Notes: generated from the letters alone by a model not told the origin. DNA of 64,000 nucleotides from Paenibacillus xylanexedens (GCF_007676705.1 NZ_VEBF01000003.1:372001-436000), one strand, 5' to 3'. Positions 17,288-25,681 are shown, counted from the stretch's first letter. Program-made: numbers and translations.

Positions 17288-18115
17288 ATGGCGACCAAAC
17301 ACCTCAAATCGCTGGTGTTGTATACCGGTCTTATCGGGGGCATGCTCATATCCATGTTCCCGTTCTATTGGCTGATTGTAATGTCCACCCGGACAACGTC
17401 CGATATCTACAAGTTCCCGCCCCAGCTCTGGTTCGGGGGTGAACTGTGGAATAATATTACGCGCGTATTGCAGCAGATTGATTTCTGGGGAGCTTTTCTA
17501 AATACGTTGTTTGTGTCAGGCCTCGTAACGATCCTGGTGCTGTTTTTTGACTCACTGGCGGGATTTGCGTTTGCGAAGTTTGAATTTCCCGGCAAAAAGT
17601 GGCTCTTCATCCTGCTGCTCGCGACCATGATGGTACCTTCACAGCTGTCGCTGGTGCCTTCCTTCGTACTCATGGCTACGTTCGGCTGGGTCGGTTCCTT
17701 CAAAGCCCTCATTATTCCGGGCATGGTGAACGCCTTCGGCATCTTCTGGATTCGCCAATATGCCACGGAGTCGATTCCGAACGATCTGCTGGATGCAGGC
17801 CGCATCGACGGTTGTAATTTCTTCCGACTCTATTGGAACGTGGCGCTGCCAATCTTGCGACCTGCCTTTGCTTTCCTCGGTGCGTTCACCTTTATCGGAG
17901 TATGGAATGACTACCTGTGGCCTTTGATCGTCCTGACAGATGAACGCAAGTATACGTTGCAGATTGCGTTGTCTCAATTGAACGGACTGTACAATACAGA
18001 CTATGCCATGGTTATCGCGGGTACATTGCTCGCCGTTATTCCGCTTATCATCATGTTCCTGTTCATCAGTCGCCAGTTTATCTCGGATATCGCGGCAGGA
18101 GCAGTGAAGGACTAA
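17288..18115 (+). CDS. Sugar ABC transporter permease (MalG type)
   Basis: 275 residues, six transmembrane helices. The EAA-type loop reads LLDAGRIDGCNFFRLYWNVALPILRP (residues about 160-185; L-D-A-G-R-I-D-G in place of EAA). The C-terminal QFISDIAAGAVKD tail is typical of MalG-like subunits. GGGGGAG lies before the start. Last gene of the importer operon; it is followed by a repeated leader element and gntK. Confidence 0.94.
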   Translation: MATKHLKSLVLYTGLIGGMLISMFPFYWLIVMSTRTTSDIYKFPPQLWFGGELWNNITRVLQQIDFWGAFLNTLFVSGLVTILVLFFDSLAGFAFAKFEFPGKKWLFILLLATMMVPSQLSLVPSFVLMATFGWVGSFKALIIPGMVNAFGIFWIRQYATESIPNDLLDAGRIDGCNFFRLYWNVALPILRPAFAFLGAFTFIGVWNDYLWPLIVLTDERKYTLQIALSQLNGLYNTDYAMVIAGTLLAVIPLIIMFLFISRQFISDIAAGAVKD

Positions 18116-18180
18116 GATTGTGGCATTTTGATCCATCCCTCAAGTCTGATATTCTTATCTATAGATAAATACCAGATGCC

Positions 18181-18337
18181 ATATAAGTTGGATGAACAGC
18201 GCCACGTGCGCGGAGGGGACAGAAAGGGCCTGAAGAAATGAAGTTAAAAGCTTTCCAGAGGAAAGCTACTTCAAAAGCATATGCTTCGCATTTACGCGAT
18301 CGGAAGGCTTTCTGTACCCGAAGTGTTAACGTGTAAC
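18181..18337 (+). ncRNA. Candidate structured leader element, copy 1 (shorter form), upstream of gntK
   Basis: Shares with two other copies in this window an ATATAAGTTG start, CGGAGGGGACAGAA, CTGAAGAA, the hairpin AAAGCTTTCC/GGAAAGCT, AAGCATATGCTT, CGATCGGAAG and a GTGTTAACGTGTAACA-like end. It lacks the internal CCGGATTTT hairpin. It ends 45 nt before the gntK start and points the same way. I cannot match it to a named riboswitch class. Confidence 0.5.
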
Positions 18338-18382
18338 AGCATTCATTTCACTTATATATTCAAGAAAGAGGGATGACTAAAA

Positions 18383-19933
18383 ATGGCTTCTTCACCCTAT
18401 ATGATCGGCGTAGATATCGGCACGACCTCCACCAAGGCCGTCTTGTTCGAACAGAACGGAACCATTGTAGCTCAAGGCAGTGCCGATTACCCGCTGCACA
18501 CCCCCACACCTGCGATTGCGGAGCAGGATGCGGAAGATATTTTCAAAGCAGTCATCGAATCCGTTAAACAGGCCACGTCCAAAGCGGGAGTGAAGCCTGA
18601 GGATATCCTGTTTGTATCGTTCAGTTCGGCCATGCACAGCATCCTGCCAGTCGATCAACACGGCAAACCGCTGATGCGGGCCATGACATGGGCAGATAAT
18701 CGCAGTGCCGAGTGGACTGAAGTACTCAAATCGGAGATGAATGGTCACGAAATCTATCTGAGAACAGGCACGCCGATTCATCCGATGTCCCCACTCACCA
18801 AGATCATGTGGCTCACACGGGATCAACCGGAACTGTTCAGACAGACACATAAATTCATATCCATGAAAGAATATGTCTTCTATAAATTATTCTCTGAATA
18901 CGTCATCGACCACTCGATGGCCTCAGCCACCGGACTCATGAATCTGGAGAAACTCAACTGGGATGCAGAAGCGCTTCATGTGGCGGGTATTACGCCGGAG
19001 CATCTATCCCGACTCGTACCGACCACACATGTGCTGAAACAGGGACTGCATCCGGAATACGCCAAGGAGATGGGCATTGCGGTCACCACACCGTTTGTCA
19101 TCGGAGCCAGTGATGGCGTGCTCTCCAACTTGGGCGTGAATGCCATTGACCCAGGCGTCGTGGCCGTAACCATTGGTACTAGCGGAGCGATTCGTACGGT
19201 CGTGGACAAACCAGTGACCGATCCAAAAGGTCGTTTCTTCTGTTATGCGCTCACGGAGGATGCATGGGTCATTGGCGGACCGGTGAATAACGGCGGTGTT
19301 ATTTTCCGCTGGATTCGGGACGAGTTTGCGGCTTCCGAGGTGGAAACGGCGAAGCGACTTGGCATCGATCCGTATGAAGTGCTCACTCGTGTCGCCGAAA
19401 ATGTACCTCCGGGTTCGGAAGGTCTCTTGTTCCATCCGTACATGACGGGTGAGCGGGCTCCGCTCTGGAATCCGAACGCACGCGGCTCGTTCTTCGGTCT
19501 GACCCTGCACCATAAGAAGGAACATATGATTCGCGCTGCGCTCGAGGGTGTGTTGTTCAACCTGTACACGGTCATGCTGGCGATTGAAGAAAAGATCGGC
19601 CGTCCGAAAAAAATCCAGGCGACTGGCGGCTTCGCCCGATCTGAGTTGTGGCGTCAGATGATGGCGGATATTTTCGATCAGGATGTCATCATTCCCGAAA
19701 GTATTGAAAGCTCCTGCCTCGGCGCAGCTGTGCTGGGCTTGTACGCCCTTGGCCGCATCGATTCCCTGAGTGCCGTCTCCGGCATGATCGGATCAACACA
19801 TCGGCACCAGCCTGACCCGGACAGTGTCCGCGTCTACCGAGAACTGCTACCGATCTTCATCCGCATCTCCCGCAAATTCGAAGAGGAGTATGCGGATATC
19901 GCTGCTTTTCAGAATAAGACGATGCAAGGGTAA
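18383..19933 (+). CDS. gntK: Gluconokinase
   Basis: 516 residues, FGGY sugar-kinase family. It phosphorylates D-gluconate to 6-phosphogluconate. It follows B. subtilis GntK closely in the stretches I recall: YMIGVDIGTTSTKAVLF, FVSFSSAMHSI, MTWADNRSAEW, NGHEIYLRTGTPIHPM, IGASDGVLSNLGVNAI, GGPVNNGGVIFRWIRDEFA, LFHPYMTGERAPLWNPNARG and MIGSTHRHQP. AGAGGGATG precedes the ATG at good spacing. There is no gntP permease or gnd gene next to it, so the preceding ABC importer may bring in a gluconate-containing or related substrate (inference). Confidence 0.94.
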   Translation: MASSPYMIGVDIGTTSTKAVLFEQNGTIVAQGSADYPLHTPTPAIAEQDAEDIFKAVIESVKQATSKAGVKPEDILFVSFSSAMHSILPVDQHGKPLMRAMTWADNRSAEWTEVLKSEMNGHEIYLRTGTPIHPMSPLTKIMWLTRDQPELFRQTHKFISMKEYVFYKLFSEYVIDHSMASATGLMNLEKLNWDAEALHVAGITPEHLSRLVPTTHVLKQGLHPEYAKEMGIAVTTPFVIGASDGVLSNLGVNAIDPGVVAVTIGTSGAIRTVVDKPVTDPKGRFFCYALTEDAWVIGGPVNNGGVIFRWIRDEFAASEVETAKRLGIDPYEVLTRVAENVPPGSEGLLFHPYMTGERAPLWNPNARGSFFGLTLHHKKEHMIRAALEGVLFNLYTVMLAIEEKIGRPKKIQATGGFARSELWRQMMADIFDQDVIIPESIESSCLGAAVLGLYALGRIDSLSAVSGMIGSTHRHQPDPDSVRVYRELLPIFIRISRKFEEEYADIAAFQNKTMQG

Positions 19934-20042
19934 GGATGACGTGCAAGATGACTAGAGGATGGCGGCTTGAAGATTTAGGGGCTAGAGGGTTACATGCTTG
20001 GGATGTTCACGTTGGAGGGTCAAACGTTGAACATGGAATAGG

Positions 20043-20240
20043 CTAACGAATCGTAGACATCTTATTTGAAGCTTTTAGCATGTTTTCAAAATTTAACGAA
20101 CCTGAGCCACCTTATATCCGATTTTAGCGGTGGATAACTGCCTGAAAGTGAGAATAACCGAAAAATAGCGTCTCAGCGATTCGTTAGAATCTGACTTATG
20201 CCGATTTTCGGCCAATAGCGCGTCTCAGGTTCGTTAGAAT
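20043..20240. repeat. Cluster of four CTAACGAAYC-type palindromic repeat units
   Basis: Four degenerate units: forward at 20043 (CTAACGAATCGTAGAC) and 20093 (TTAACGAACCTGAGCC), reverse ending near 20187 (CTAACGAATCGCTGAGACGC on the minus strand) and near 20239 (CTAACGAACCTGAGACGC). Outer and inner pairs can fold into long hairpins. They lie in the 640-nt gene-free stretch after gntK, an accessory repeat of the kind common in Paenibacillus intergenic regions. The first 100 nt of the gap show nothing recognisable. Confidence 0.6.
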
Positions 20241-20343
20241 TGACAGACCATTGTCACCATGCAGTGAATTACCATCTCCTAAGCTGCCTCTGGCTCAGAA
20301 TAACCTACGGCTCTAGCGACTACATCTTATGCACATTTATGAG

Positions 20344-20384
20344 GACCCTCCCGCCATGTTTAAGACATGCGGGAGGGTCTTTTT
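20344..20384 (+). terminator. Strong terminator
   Basis: GACCCTCCCGC / GCGGGAGGGTC stem with a CATGTTTAAGACAT loop region, then TTTTT. Probable end of the gntK transcript. Confidence 0.85.
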
Positions 20385-20496
20385 CATGTACAGATTTTCA
20401 TGTACAGTTTTTGTTTACCAATTTACCTGTAGAACTGTGCTACTAGAGTGATTAAGCCCTCGTCCTCAGCGCCTTCCAAATCACCTAAATATTCCA

Positions 20497-20533
20497 TAAA
20501 AAAAGCCCCACAGCTTGAAAGACTGTAGAGCTT
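20497..20533 (-). terminator. Terminator after the SnoaL-like gene
   Basis: On the minus strand AAGCTCTACAG pairs with CTGTGGGGCTT, then TTTTTT. Confidence 0.8.
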
Positions 20534-20575
20534 CGTTTCCTAACCATTGCATTATTACCTATTTACACTCCGCTA

Positions 20576-20965
20576 TTACTGATTATACTTGCTGAACGCA
20601 TTCTGGTCTGCCTGTACATTTTCCAGGTACACGATCTGCCCCGCATCATTCACACGAGCAATATCAATGCCTGTCTTGGCATATACGGTTCCGTCAGCCG
20701 CTTGTCCGCATACCGCCCAATTGGTTTGGTAGCTGCCATCAGGCTGTTGCACCCAACCGTCCCACATATGTTTTACGTCTTTATTGTACTCGTAGAAGGC
20801 CTTCATAAAACCGTCGAATCCTGTTCGGCTGGTGCCGTTAAGCACAATCTCTGCGTCCGGTGTGAAAAGAGATAACAAATCCTCCATGGCACGCTCGTCT
20901 GTACGTGAAGCATCAAATAAACGGAAATAGTTGTTCAACAGTGTAGTGGTATTTGTAGCATTCAT
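20576..20965 (-). CDS. SnoaL-like / NTF2-fold protein
   Basis: 129 residues, a single cone-shaped alpha+beta domain. Features of the family: an N-terminal helix ending FDASRTDERAMEDLLSLFTPDAEIVLNG, then GFDGFMKAFYEYNKDVKHMWDGW and a terminal strand. Such proteins are small isomerases, cyclases or ligand-binding proteins; the substrate cannot be inferred. AGGAGG lies before the ATG. A perfect 20-nt palindrome in its promoter matches the one before the nearby ArsR-type gene, so that regulator probably represses it. Confidence 0.8.
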   Translation of the reverse strand: MNATNTTTLLNNYFRLFDASRTDERAMEDLLSLFTPDAEIVLNGTSRTGFDGFMKAFYEYNKDVKHMWDGWVQQPDGSYQTNWAVCGQAADGTVYAKTGIDIARVNDAGQIVYLENVQADQNAFSKYNQ

Positions 20966-21007
20966 TCATATTCCTCCTAGAATAAAAAATCCGATTTCCA
21001 ATCTTTC

Positions 21008-21027
21008 AGTTCGAATATTTTCGAACT
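21008..21027. promoter_or_regulatory. Operator-like palindrome upstream of the SnoaL-like gene
   Basis: AGTTCGAATATTTTCGAACT is a perfect inverted repeat (AGTTCGAA/TTCGAACT, 4-nt spacer) about 45 nt before the start codon. A near copy lies at 21303. Confidence 0.6.
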
Positions 21028-21073
21028 AAGTGAAAAGAAATGTAACACACTTCTTATACTGCCTGCAAGGAAT

Positions 21074-21282
21074 ATATAAGTTGAGACCGACTTTCCCACT
21101 AACACGGAGAGTGCAGAACCAATCTGAAGAAGCGAAGCGTGCGCTTAAAAGCTTTCTGAAAGAAAGCTACATCGGAAGCATACGCTATCACCGGATTTTG
21201 CCCTTAGACCAAGGGAATAAAGAAAATCTGGGGATAAGAGCGATCGAAAGATGGTACTGCAATCGGAGTAAACAAGTGTAAT
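21074..21282 (+). ncRNA. Candidate structured leader element, copy 2, upstream of the ArsR gene
   Basis: Full-length copy. A 34-nt block at 21101-21134 (begins ACACGGAGAGTGCAG) is identical to copy 3. Downstream are the AGCTTTC-TGAAA-GAAAGCT hairpin, AAGCATACGCT pairing with AGCGTGCGCTT around it, the CCGGATTTT...AAAATCTGG hairpin and GATGGTACTGCAATCGGAGT. It is oriented like the regulator gene that follows. Confidence 0.55.
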
Positions 21283-21302
21283 AGTTACAGTTAAACTTCT
21301 AT

Positions 21303-21322
21303 AGTTCGAAATTTTTCAAACA
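21303..21322. promoter_or_regulatory. Operator-like palindrome upstream of the ArsR gene
   Basis: AGTTCGAAATTTTTCAAACA is an imperfect copy of the palindrome at 21008 and lies just before the regulator, as expected for autoregulation. Confidence 0.5.
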
Positions 21323-21358
21323 TTGAAAGAGAAAGCCGAATGTGCTAACGTCATAGAT

Positions 21359-21676
21359 ATGAGAACTCCAACGATACCTATGGCTTCGGAATTCAAGCTG
21401 ACCACGGTCTGCAATGCATTGGGTGATCCAATCCGCATGAAAATTGCACACTGTCTGGCCAGCTCTGGCGAGAAAAACTGTTCCGCCTTCGAAGTAGACC
21501 ATATTTCCAAATCCACGTTGTCCCATCACATTAAAATTTTAAGAGAAGCTGGCGTAATCCAGCCGCGCATTGAAGGTAAACAGCACTTTTATTCCCTACG
21601 AAAGGAAGAACTAAATACACGTTTTCCGGGACTAGTCGAGATGATTCTGAATACAACCGCGGAATATGCACATTAA
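21359..21676 (+). CDS. ArsR family winged-helix transcriptional regulator
   Basis: 105 residues from ATG 21359; TTG 21323 in the same frame is possible. None of the candidate starts has a good ribosome binding site, and the operator copy at 21303-21322 favours the downstream one. It is a single winged-HTH domain: CNALGDPIRMKIAHCLA (helix 1), then HISKSTLSHHIKILREAGVI (recognition helix) and wing RIEGKQHFYSLR. No metal-binding CxC motif is present, so it is probably not a metal sensor. Matching palindromes upstream of itself and of the divergent SnoaL-like gene define the likely local regulon. Confidence 0.88.
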   Translation: MRTPTIPMASEFKLTTVCNALGDPIRMKIAHCLASSGEKNCSAFEVDHISKSTLSHHIKILREAGVIQPRIEGKQHFYSLRKEELNTRFPGLVEMILNTTAEYAH

Positions 21677-21740
21677 GCAGGTCTGAGATAGAAGAATCAC
21701 AATGATCATAATCGCAATTCGGATACAGGAGGCTCAACAT

Positions 21741-22556
21741 ATGGACAAAAAAGCGGCAAAGATACTGCTGAGCACATTCTGGGGAGGCGGCGGCTGGAAA
21801 ACAACTTCTGCTCCCTTCTCTGGAGATGAATTTGAATATGCCAAGAGCCAAGGCGTTATGTTCGATCCAATCACGATCACGCATGATGAGATTGTCCAGC
21901 GTCTGTACGCCATGCATCAGGATGACTCCTTCAAGGAACGCGTGATTTCGGCCTTTCTACATAGTCTGTCCACCAAAAAAGTCTACCTGCGCAGCGCATT
22001 ATCCAGCTGGGCTTTAACATCGAACATGCCTTTACACACCTACGCGGAACGCCCTGCCCTTCACGCTAATACCAGTGCCTGTGGAGATTGCAATTTCCTG
22101 CGTTTGCAGTCAGACAAGGAATATTCCAACGTAGACTTGAACGTCCTTAATTTTGAACGGATCAAATGGGGTGGCGTACGTCATGGTTGGTTACTCTACT
22201 GCCTGATGGATCTGGAATTACTGCTACAAGACAAGGATGCAAACTATGAAGTAGCACCTGAAGATCAGGCTATCCTTGTAAATCTTCTTGAAGCAGCACA
22301 GACAGAAGATCCCAAGGACAGTGCACGTTCACTGGAGAAAAAGTGGAAAGATCTCTTCCCTTCCAGCAAACAGGAGCGGGACGCCCTGCTGGAAATTTGG
22401 GCCGCAGCCGGTATACTGATCCCTGGAGATAAACCGAGAAAAGGCAAGGGAGGCTCCAATGATTTCGTCTTTGCAGCAACTTGGCAAGGCGATGATGGAT
22501 ATCATGTAGAAACCGCATATCATTATTTCGGCTCCTATCTTCCTCAAAAGCAATAG
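21741..22556 (+). CDS. Uncharacterised cytoplasmic protein
   Basis: 271 residues from ATG 21741, with ACAGGAGG upstream; the longer reading lacks a ribosome binding site. I do not recognise the family. It has no signal peptide or membrane helix. Residues 1-60 start MDKKAAKILLSTFWGGGGWK. The middle holds a possible metal-binding cluster (HANTSACGDCNFLRLQ, residues about 113-130, one His and two Cys) followed by a Trp-rich stretch (RIKWGGVRHGWLLYCLMDLE). Residues about 170-271 are charged. It lies 64 nt after the ArsR-type gene on the same strand, so co-regulation is likely. Confidence 0.7.
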   Translation: MDKKAAKILLSTFWGGGGWKTTSAPFSGDEFEYAKSQGVMFDPITITHDEIVQRLYAMHQDDSFKERVISAFLHSLSTKKVYLRSALSSWALTSNMPLHTYAERPALHANTSACGDCNFLRLQSDKEYSNVDLNVLNFERIKWGGVRHGWLLYCLMDLELLLQDKDANYEVAPEDQAILVNLLEAAQTEDPKDSARSLEKKWKDLFPSSKQERDALLEIWAAAGILIPGDKPRKGKGGSNDFVFAATWQGDDGYHVETAYHYFGSYLPQKQ

Positions 22557-22604
22557 AATCCGATTTCTGCTCACCTTTGCGTGCGTCTGGTTACAATAAT
22601 GACA

Positions 22605-22634
22605 TCGACAGATTTCCTGTTTAACTCGTATAAT
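22605..22634 (+). promoter_or_regulatory. Sigma-A promoter of tagO
   Basis: TCGACA, an 18-nt spacer and a perfect TATAAT. The predicted transcript start (about 22641) lies after the upstream in-frame starts at 22581 and 22599, supporting ATG 22674 as the real start. Confidence 0.6.
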
Positions 22635-22673
22635 AAGGGGAAATTGGTAGATGGGAGTGAAACAAGCGAGTTT

Positions 22674-23633
22674 ATGGTATACATACTGGCTTTTATAGTG
22701 TCTTTTGCTGTCGTGGTTCTACTTATTCCGCCGCTTGGTCGACTGGCTCATCGGCTCGATTTTGTGGACAAGCCCCGGGAAGATGTGGAGCGTAAGCTGC
22801 ACAGGCAACCTATCCCGCTCACGGCGAGTTACGCGATATTTACTGGATTTTTCCTGACATACATTGCTCTTACGAAAGAAATCACATGGGAAACGGCGGC
22901 CCTGGTCGCTGGTGGTATGCTTCTGCTAACGATTGGTACCGTCGACGACTGGTACAAAACAAAAGGCAAAGATTTTCCTGCCCTGCCCAAGATGCTCGTA
23001 CAGGTCTCTGCGGCAGTACTCGTATTTGCTTCAGGTATTGCGTTCACCGGATTCGTGAATCCCTTCAACGCGGAATATGTCATGCTTCCGATCTGGCTGC
23101 AATTCATTCTCACGATCCTGTGGATCTTCGGGGTGACAACTGTCATCAACTTCTCGGACGGCATGGACGGACTGGCTGGGGGATTATCGGCCATCTCGGC
23201 TATTACCCTGTTCATCGTGGCCCTTGCCAAAGGTCAAAGTGATTCCGCACTCATGTCGATTATTCTGGTCGGTGTGACGATCGGTTATCTGAAGTACAAC
23301 AAAGCTCCTGCCAAAGTGTTCATGGGCGATGCAGGTGCTACGTTCCTCGGCTTCATTCTGGCGGTTATCGCTCTGGATGGTGCATTCAAACAAGCAACCA
23401 TGTTGTCCATTTTCATTCCGATTCTGGCGCTCGGTGTACCGATCTTCGATAACATCTTTGTCGTTATCAAACGCTTCATTCAAGGTAAAGCGATCTACCA
23501 GGCCGATGCGAGTCAAGCCCATTATCGGCTGCTGCGTGCAGGATTGAACCACAAACAGGTTGTTGCTGTGCTCTATCTCGTCAGCACTTGTCTGTGTCTG
23601 TCCTCCATTATTTTAATGTTGGTGGAAATGTAA
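22674..23633 (+). CDS. tagO: Undecaprenyl-phosphate GlcNAc-1-phosphate transferase (TagO/WecA type)
   Basis: 319 residues from ATG 22674 (MVYILAFIVSFAVVVLLIPP), supported by the promoter position. Polytopic membrane enzyme with about ten helices. It transfers GlcNAc-1-phosphate from UDP-GlcNAc to undecaprenyl phosphate, the first step of wall teichoic acid and related polymers. MraY/WecA motifs: DKPREDVERKLHRQPIPLTA, VDDWYKTKG (catalytic Asp-Asp), NFSDGMDGLAGG, MGDAGATFLGF and VPIFDNIFVV. It is monocistronic with a terminator after it. No other teichoic acid genes are adjacent. Confidence 0.92.
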   Translation: MVYILAFIVSFAVVVLLIPPLGRLAHRLDFVDKPREDVERKLHRQPIPLTASYAIFTGFFLTYIALTKEITWETAALVAGGMLLLTIGTVDDWYKTKGKDFPALPKMLVQVSAAVLVFASGIAFTGFVNPFNAEYVMLPIWLQFILTILWIFGVTTVINFSDGMDGLAGGLSAISAITLFIVALAKGQSDSALMSIILVGVTIGYLKYNKAPAKVFMGDAGATFLGFILAVIALDGAFKQATMLSIFIPILALGVPIFDNIFVVIKRFIQGKAIYQADASQAHYRLLRAGLNHKQVVAVLYLVSTCLCLSSIILMLVEM

Positions 23634-23666
23634 TTATCCGCACCGAAAGCGGTCATATCGAAATGT

Positions 23667-23705
23667 AAAAAGAGACGAGTCCAAGATTTCTTGGCTCGTC
23701 TCTTT
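23667..23705. terminator. Bidirectional terminator between tagO and cydC
   Basis: AGAGACGAGTCCAAG / CTTGGCTCGTCTCT stem flanked by A- and T-rich ends; it serves the convergent tagO and cyd units. Confidence 0.8.
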
Positions 23706-23742
23706 GCTATGCTTATATGGTTCGGCGCTAACAGGCTCCCAC

Positions 23743-25680
23743 TTATCTCGAAGCTACGGGTGGCAACGGTTGTGTCTGTTGCTGCCGACCTGTCCATCCT
23801 GGCCGATCGAGTTCGATGAGACGGCGGTATCGCTCTTCCCCGGTCAGCAGTTGTTCGTGAGAACCCTGCATGGCAATCTGACCATTTTCCATAAAAATAA
23901 GTTCGTCCATCTGTTCCGCACCAATCAGGTGATGGGTGACCCAGATCATCGTCTTGCCTTGCAAGCTGTCCAGGATGGTCCGCATCAGTTCGCGTTCCGT
24001 CACCGGATCAAGCCCTACGGTTGGTTCATCCAATATAATAACAGGTGTCTCCCGAAGCAGTACCCGGGCCAGAGCGATCCGTTGCCTTTCCCCGCCGGAG
24101 AAACGCAAGCCCGTCTCCAGCATCGGCGTATCATATCCCTGCGGCAAGGATTCGATCAGACCGGATAAACCTACTTGCGCAGCCACCTGACGAATCTGCT
24201 CATCTGTTGCATCCGGACGTCCAATCCGCAAATTATTCGCTACCGTGGTATCGAACAGGTGCGGACTCTGGTTCAGTACCGCGATGACATCAGTGACACT
24301 TTCACCCAAGGTCTGCACAGACATATTATTGATCAGAACTTTCCCCGCAGACGGAAGCAAAGCCCCCTGAATGAGCTTCAACAATGTCGATTTGCCGCCG
24401 CCGCTTCGTCCAAGGATAGCCAGACGTTTGCCTTGTGGCAGATGAAGAGACACATCCTGTACAGCGTAAGAATCATCCTCTGCATAACGGTAACTTACAC
24501 GATGAATCTCGATTTCTGCTCTTAATTTGGGCGGAATGCGAAGACGAATTCGTCTGTCCGGGATATCATTCGCAGCTGGCAAGGACTCAGATGGCTGTCC
24601 AGCCAATCCGTTGCCGTTTGTTACTCTAGAGATCGATTCGCCCGTCCCGTCAACATCATCCGCCCCATTCTGCACCGGAAGATGCTCTTTCCCTTCCAGC
24701 TGTTTCAAGCGGTCCAGCGACTCCCGGTACTGTGGAAGGTGCTCCACAGCATCCCCTACTGGCAGGAGCGTTTCCGTGAGCGGAAATAGAACCAGCACAA
24801 AAGCAGCAATCATCACAGCAGGTAATTGTCCGACAGAAGTGGCGTTTCCTGCCCATAACGTAACCGATACCACCAGCAGACCAATGACACACTGGGCAAT
24901 CAGATCACGCCAGCGTGTCCAACGCCGCAACTTGCGACGAATCGCGTTGACCTGTTCCTCCGCCTCTTCCTGCTGCTGAACAAATTCGGCTGCTCGCCCA
25001 CTTGCAAGCCAATCTCCCAGTCCAAGCACCCCGTCAGTCAGACGGGTGTACAACCTACTGTTTTCCTTTTTCAGCCGAACACGCCATTTCCACGTTACTT
25101 TCAGGGAAATTGCAGGTAGCGCGGCAACGAGAAATAACATATACAAGCCCATCCACACCGCGAATCCCAGATCAACACTGCCGAAGGCGACCACAGCCGC
25201 ACCGTACATCACAAGCGCGGTAACGGCGGGAAAAACGGTACGGAGATAGATATCCTGCAGCCGCTCCACATCATCGGCCAGTGCTCCAAGCACATCTCCG
25301 GTCTGCATGCGGGAGCGCAGGAACAGGGCCTGTGGCTCCAGAATGCGATACAGCTTCACCCGCTGATCGGCTAACACCCGCAGTACGGCATCATGTCCTG
25401 CCAATCGCTCGATATATCGAAAGACAGCTCGGAATATTCCAAATGCACGTACACCTACAATGGGGACATATACCATCAGAATATTTTCGGGACGCAGCGC
25501 AGACTTGGAGATCAGAAATCCGGAGGTGAACAGCAACAGCACCGCACACAAGGCAGCGCATGTGCCCAGCGCAATGACTGCAATGAATCTCCAGCGGTAC
25601 TGTGCCACATACGGAGCGATCCAGCTATTTTTTTCTTTTTTGTTACGGACGTTCTCCATATGTTCATATCCGGACTTCAT
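23743..25680 (-). CDS. cydC: Thiol reductant ABC exporter subunit CydC
   Basis: 645 residues, with an ABC exporter half-transporter layout: six transmembrane helices (residues about 20-315) and a nucleotide-binding domain (about 385-645). Walker A GRSGGGKS, signature LRFSGGERQRIALARVLL, Walker B VIILDEPTVGLD and the H-loop THHLIG are intact. With CydD it exports glutathione or cysteine needed to assemble cytochrome bd. A polar linker of about 60 residues between the two domains (LPVQNGADDVDGTGES...) makes it longer than the 567-residue B. subtilis protein. Start ATG has GGAGGCG upstream and lies right after the cydD stop. Confidence 0.93.
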   Translation of the reverse strand: MKSGYEHMENVRNKKEKNSWIAPYVAQYRWRFIAVIALGTCAALCAVLLLFTSGFLISKSALRPENILMVYVPIVGVRAFGIFRAVFRYIERLAGHDAVLRVLADQRVKLYRILEPQALFLRSRMQTGDVLGALADDVERLQDIYLRTVFPAVTALVMYGAAVVAFGSVDLGFAVWMGLYMLFLVAALPAISLKVTWKWRVRLKKENSRLYTRLTDGVLGLGDWLASGRAAEFVQQQEEAEEQVNAIRRKLRRWTRWRDLIAQCVIGLLVVSVTLWAGNATSVGQLPAVMIAAFVLVLFPLTETLLPVGDAVEHLPQYRESLDRLKQLEGKEHLPVQNGADDVDGTGESISRVTNGNGLAGQPSESLPAANDIPDRRIRLRIPPKLRAEIEIHRVSYRYAEDDSYAVQDVSLHLPQGKRLAILGRSGGGKSTLLKLIQGALLPSAGKVLINNMSVQTLGESVTDVIAVLNQSPHLFDTTVANNLRIGRPDATDEQIRQVAAQVGLSGLIESLPQGYDTPMLETGLRFSGGERQRIALARVLLRETPVIILDEPTVGLDPVTERELMRTILDSLQGKTMIWVTHHLIGAEQMDELIFMENGQIAMQGSHEQLLTGEERYRRLIELDRPGWTGRQQQTQPLPPVASR

Positions 25681-25681
25681 T

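Noticed and set aside
21323..21358. TTG start for the ArsR-type gene
   Set aside because: No ribosome binding site, and it begins immediately after the operator copy at 21303-21322; ATG 21359 was preferred, though neither has a strong Shine-Dalgarno.
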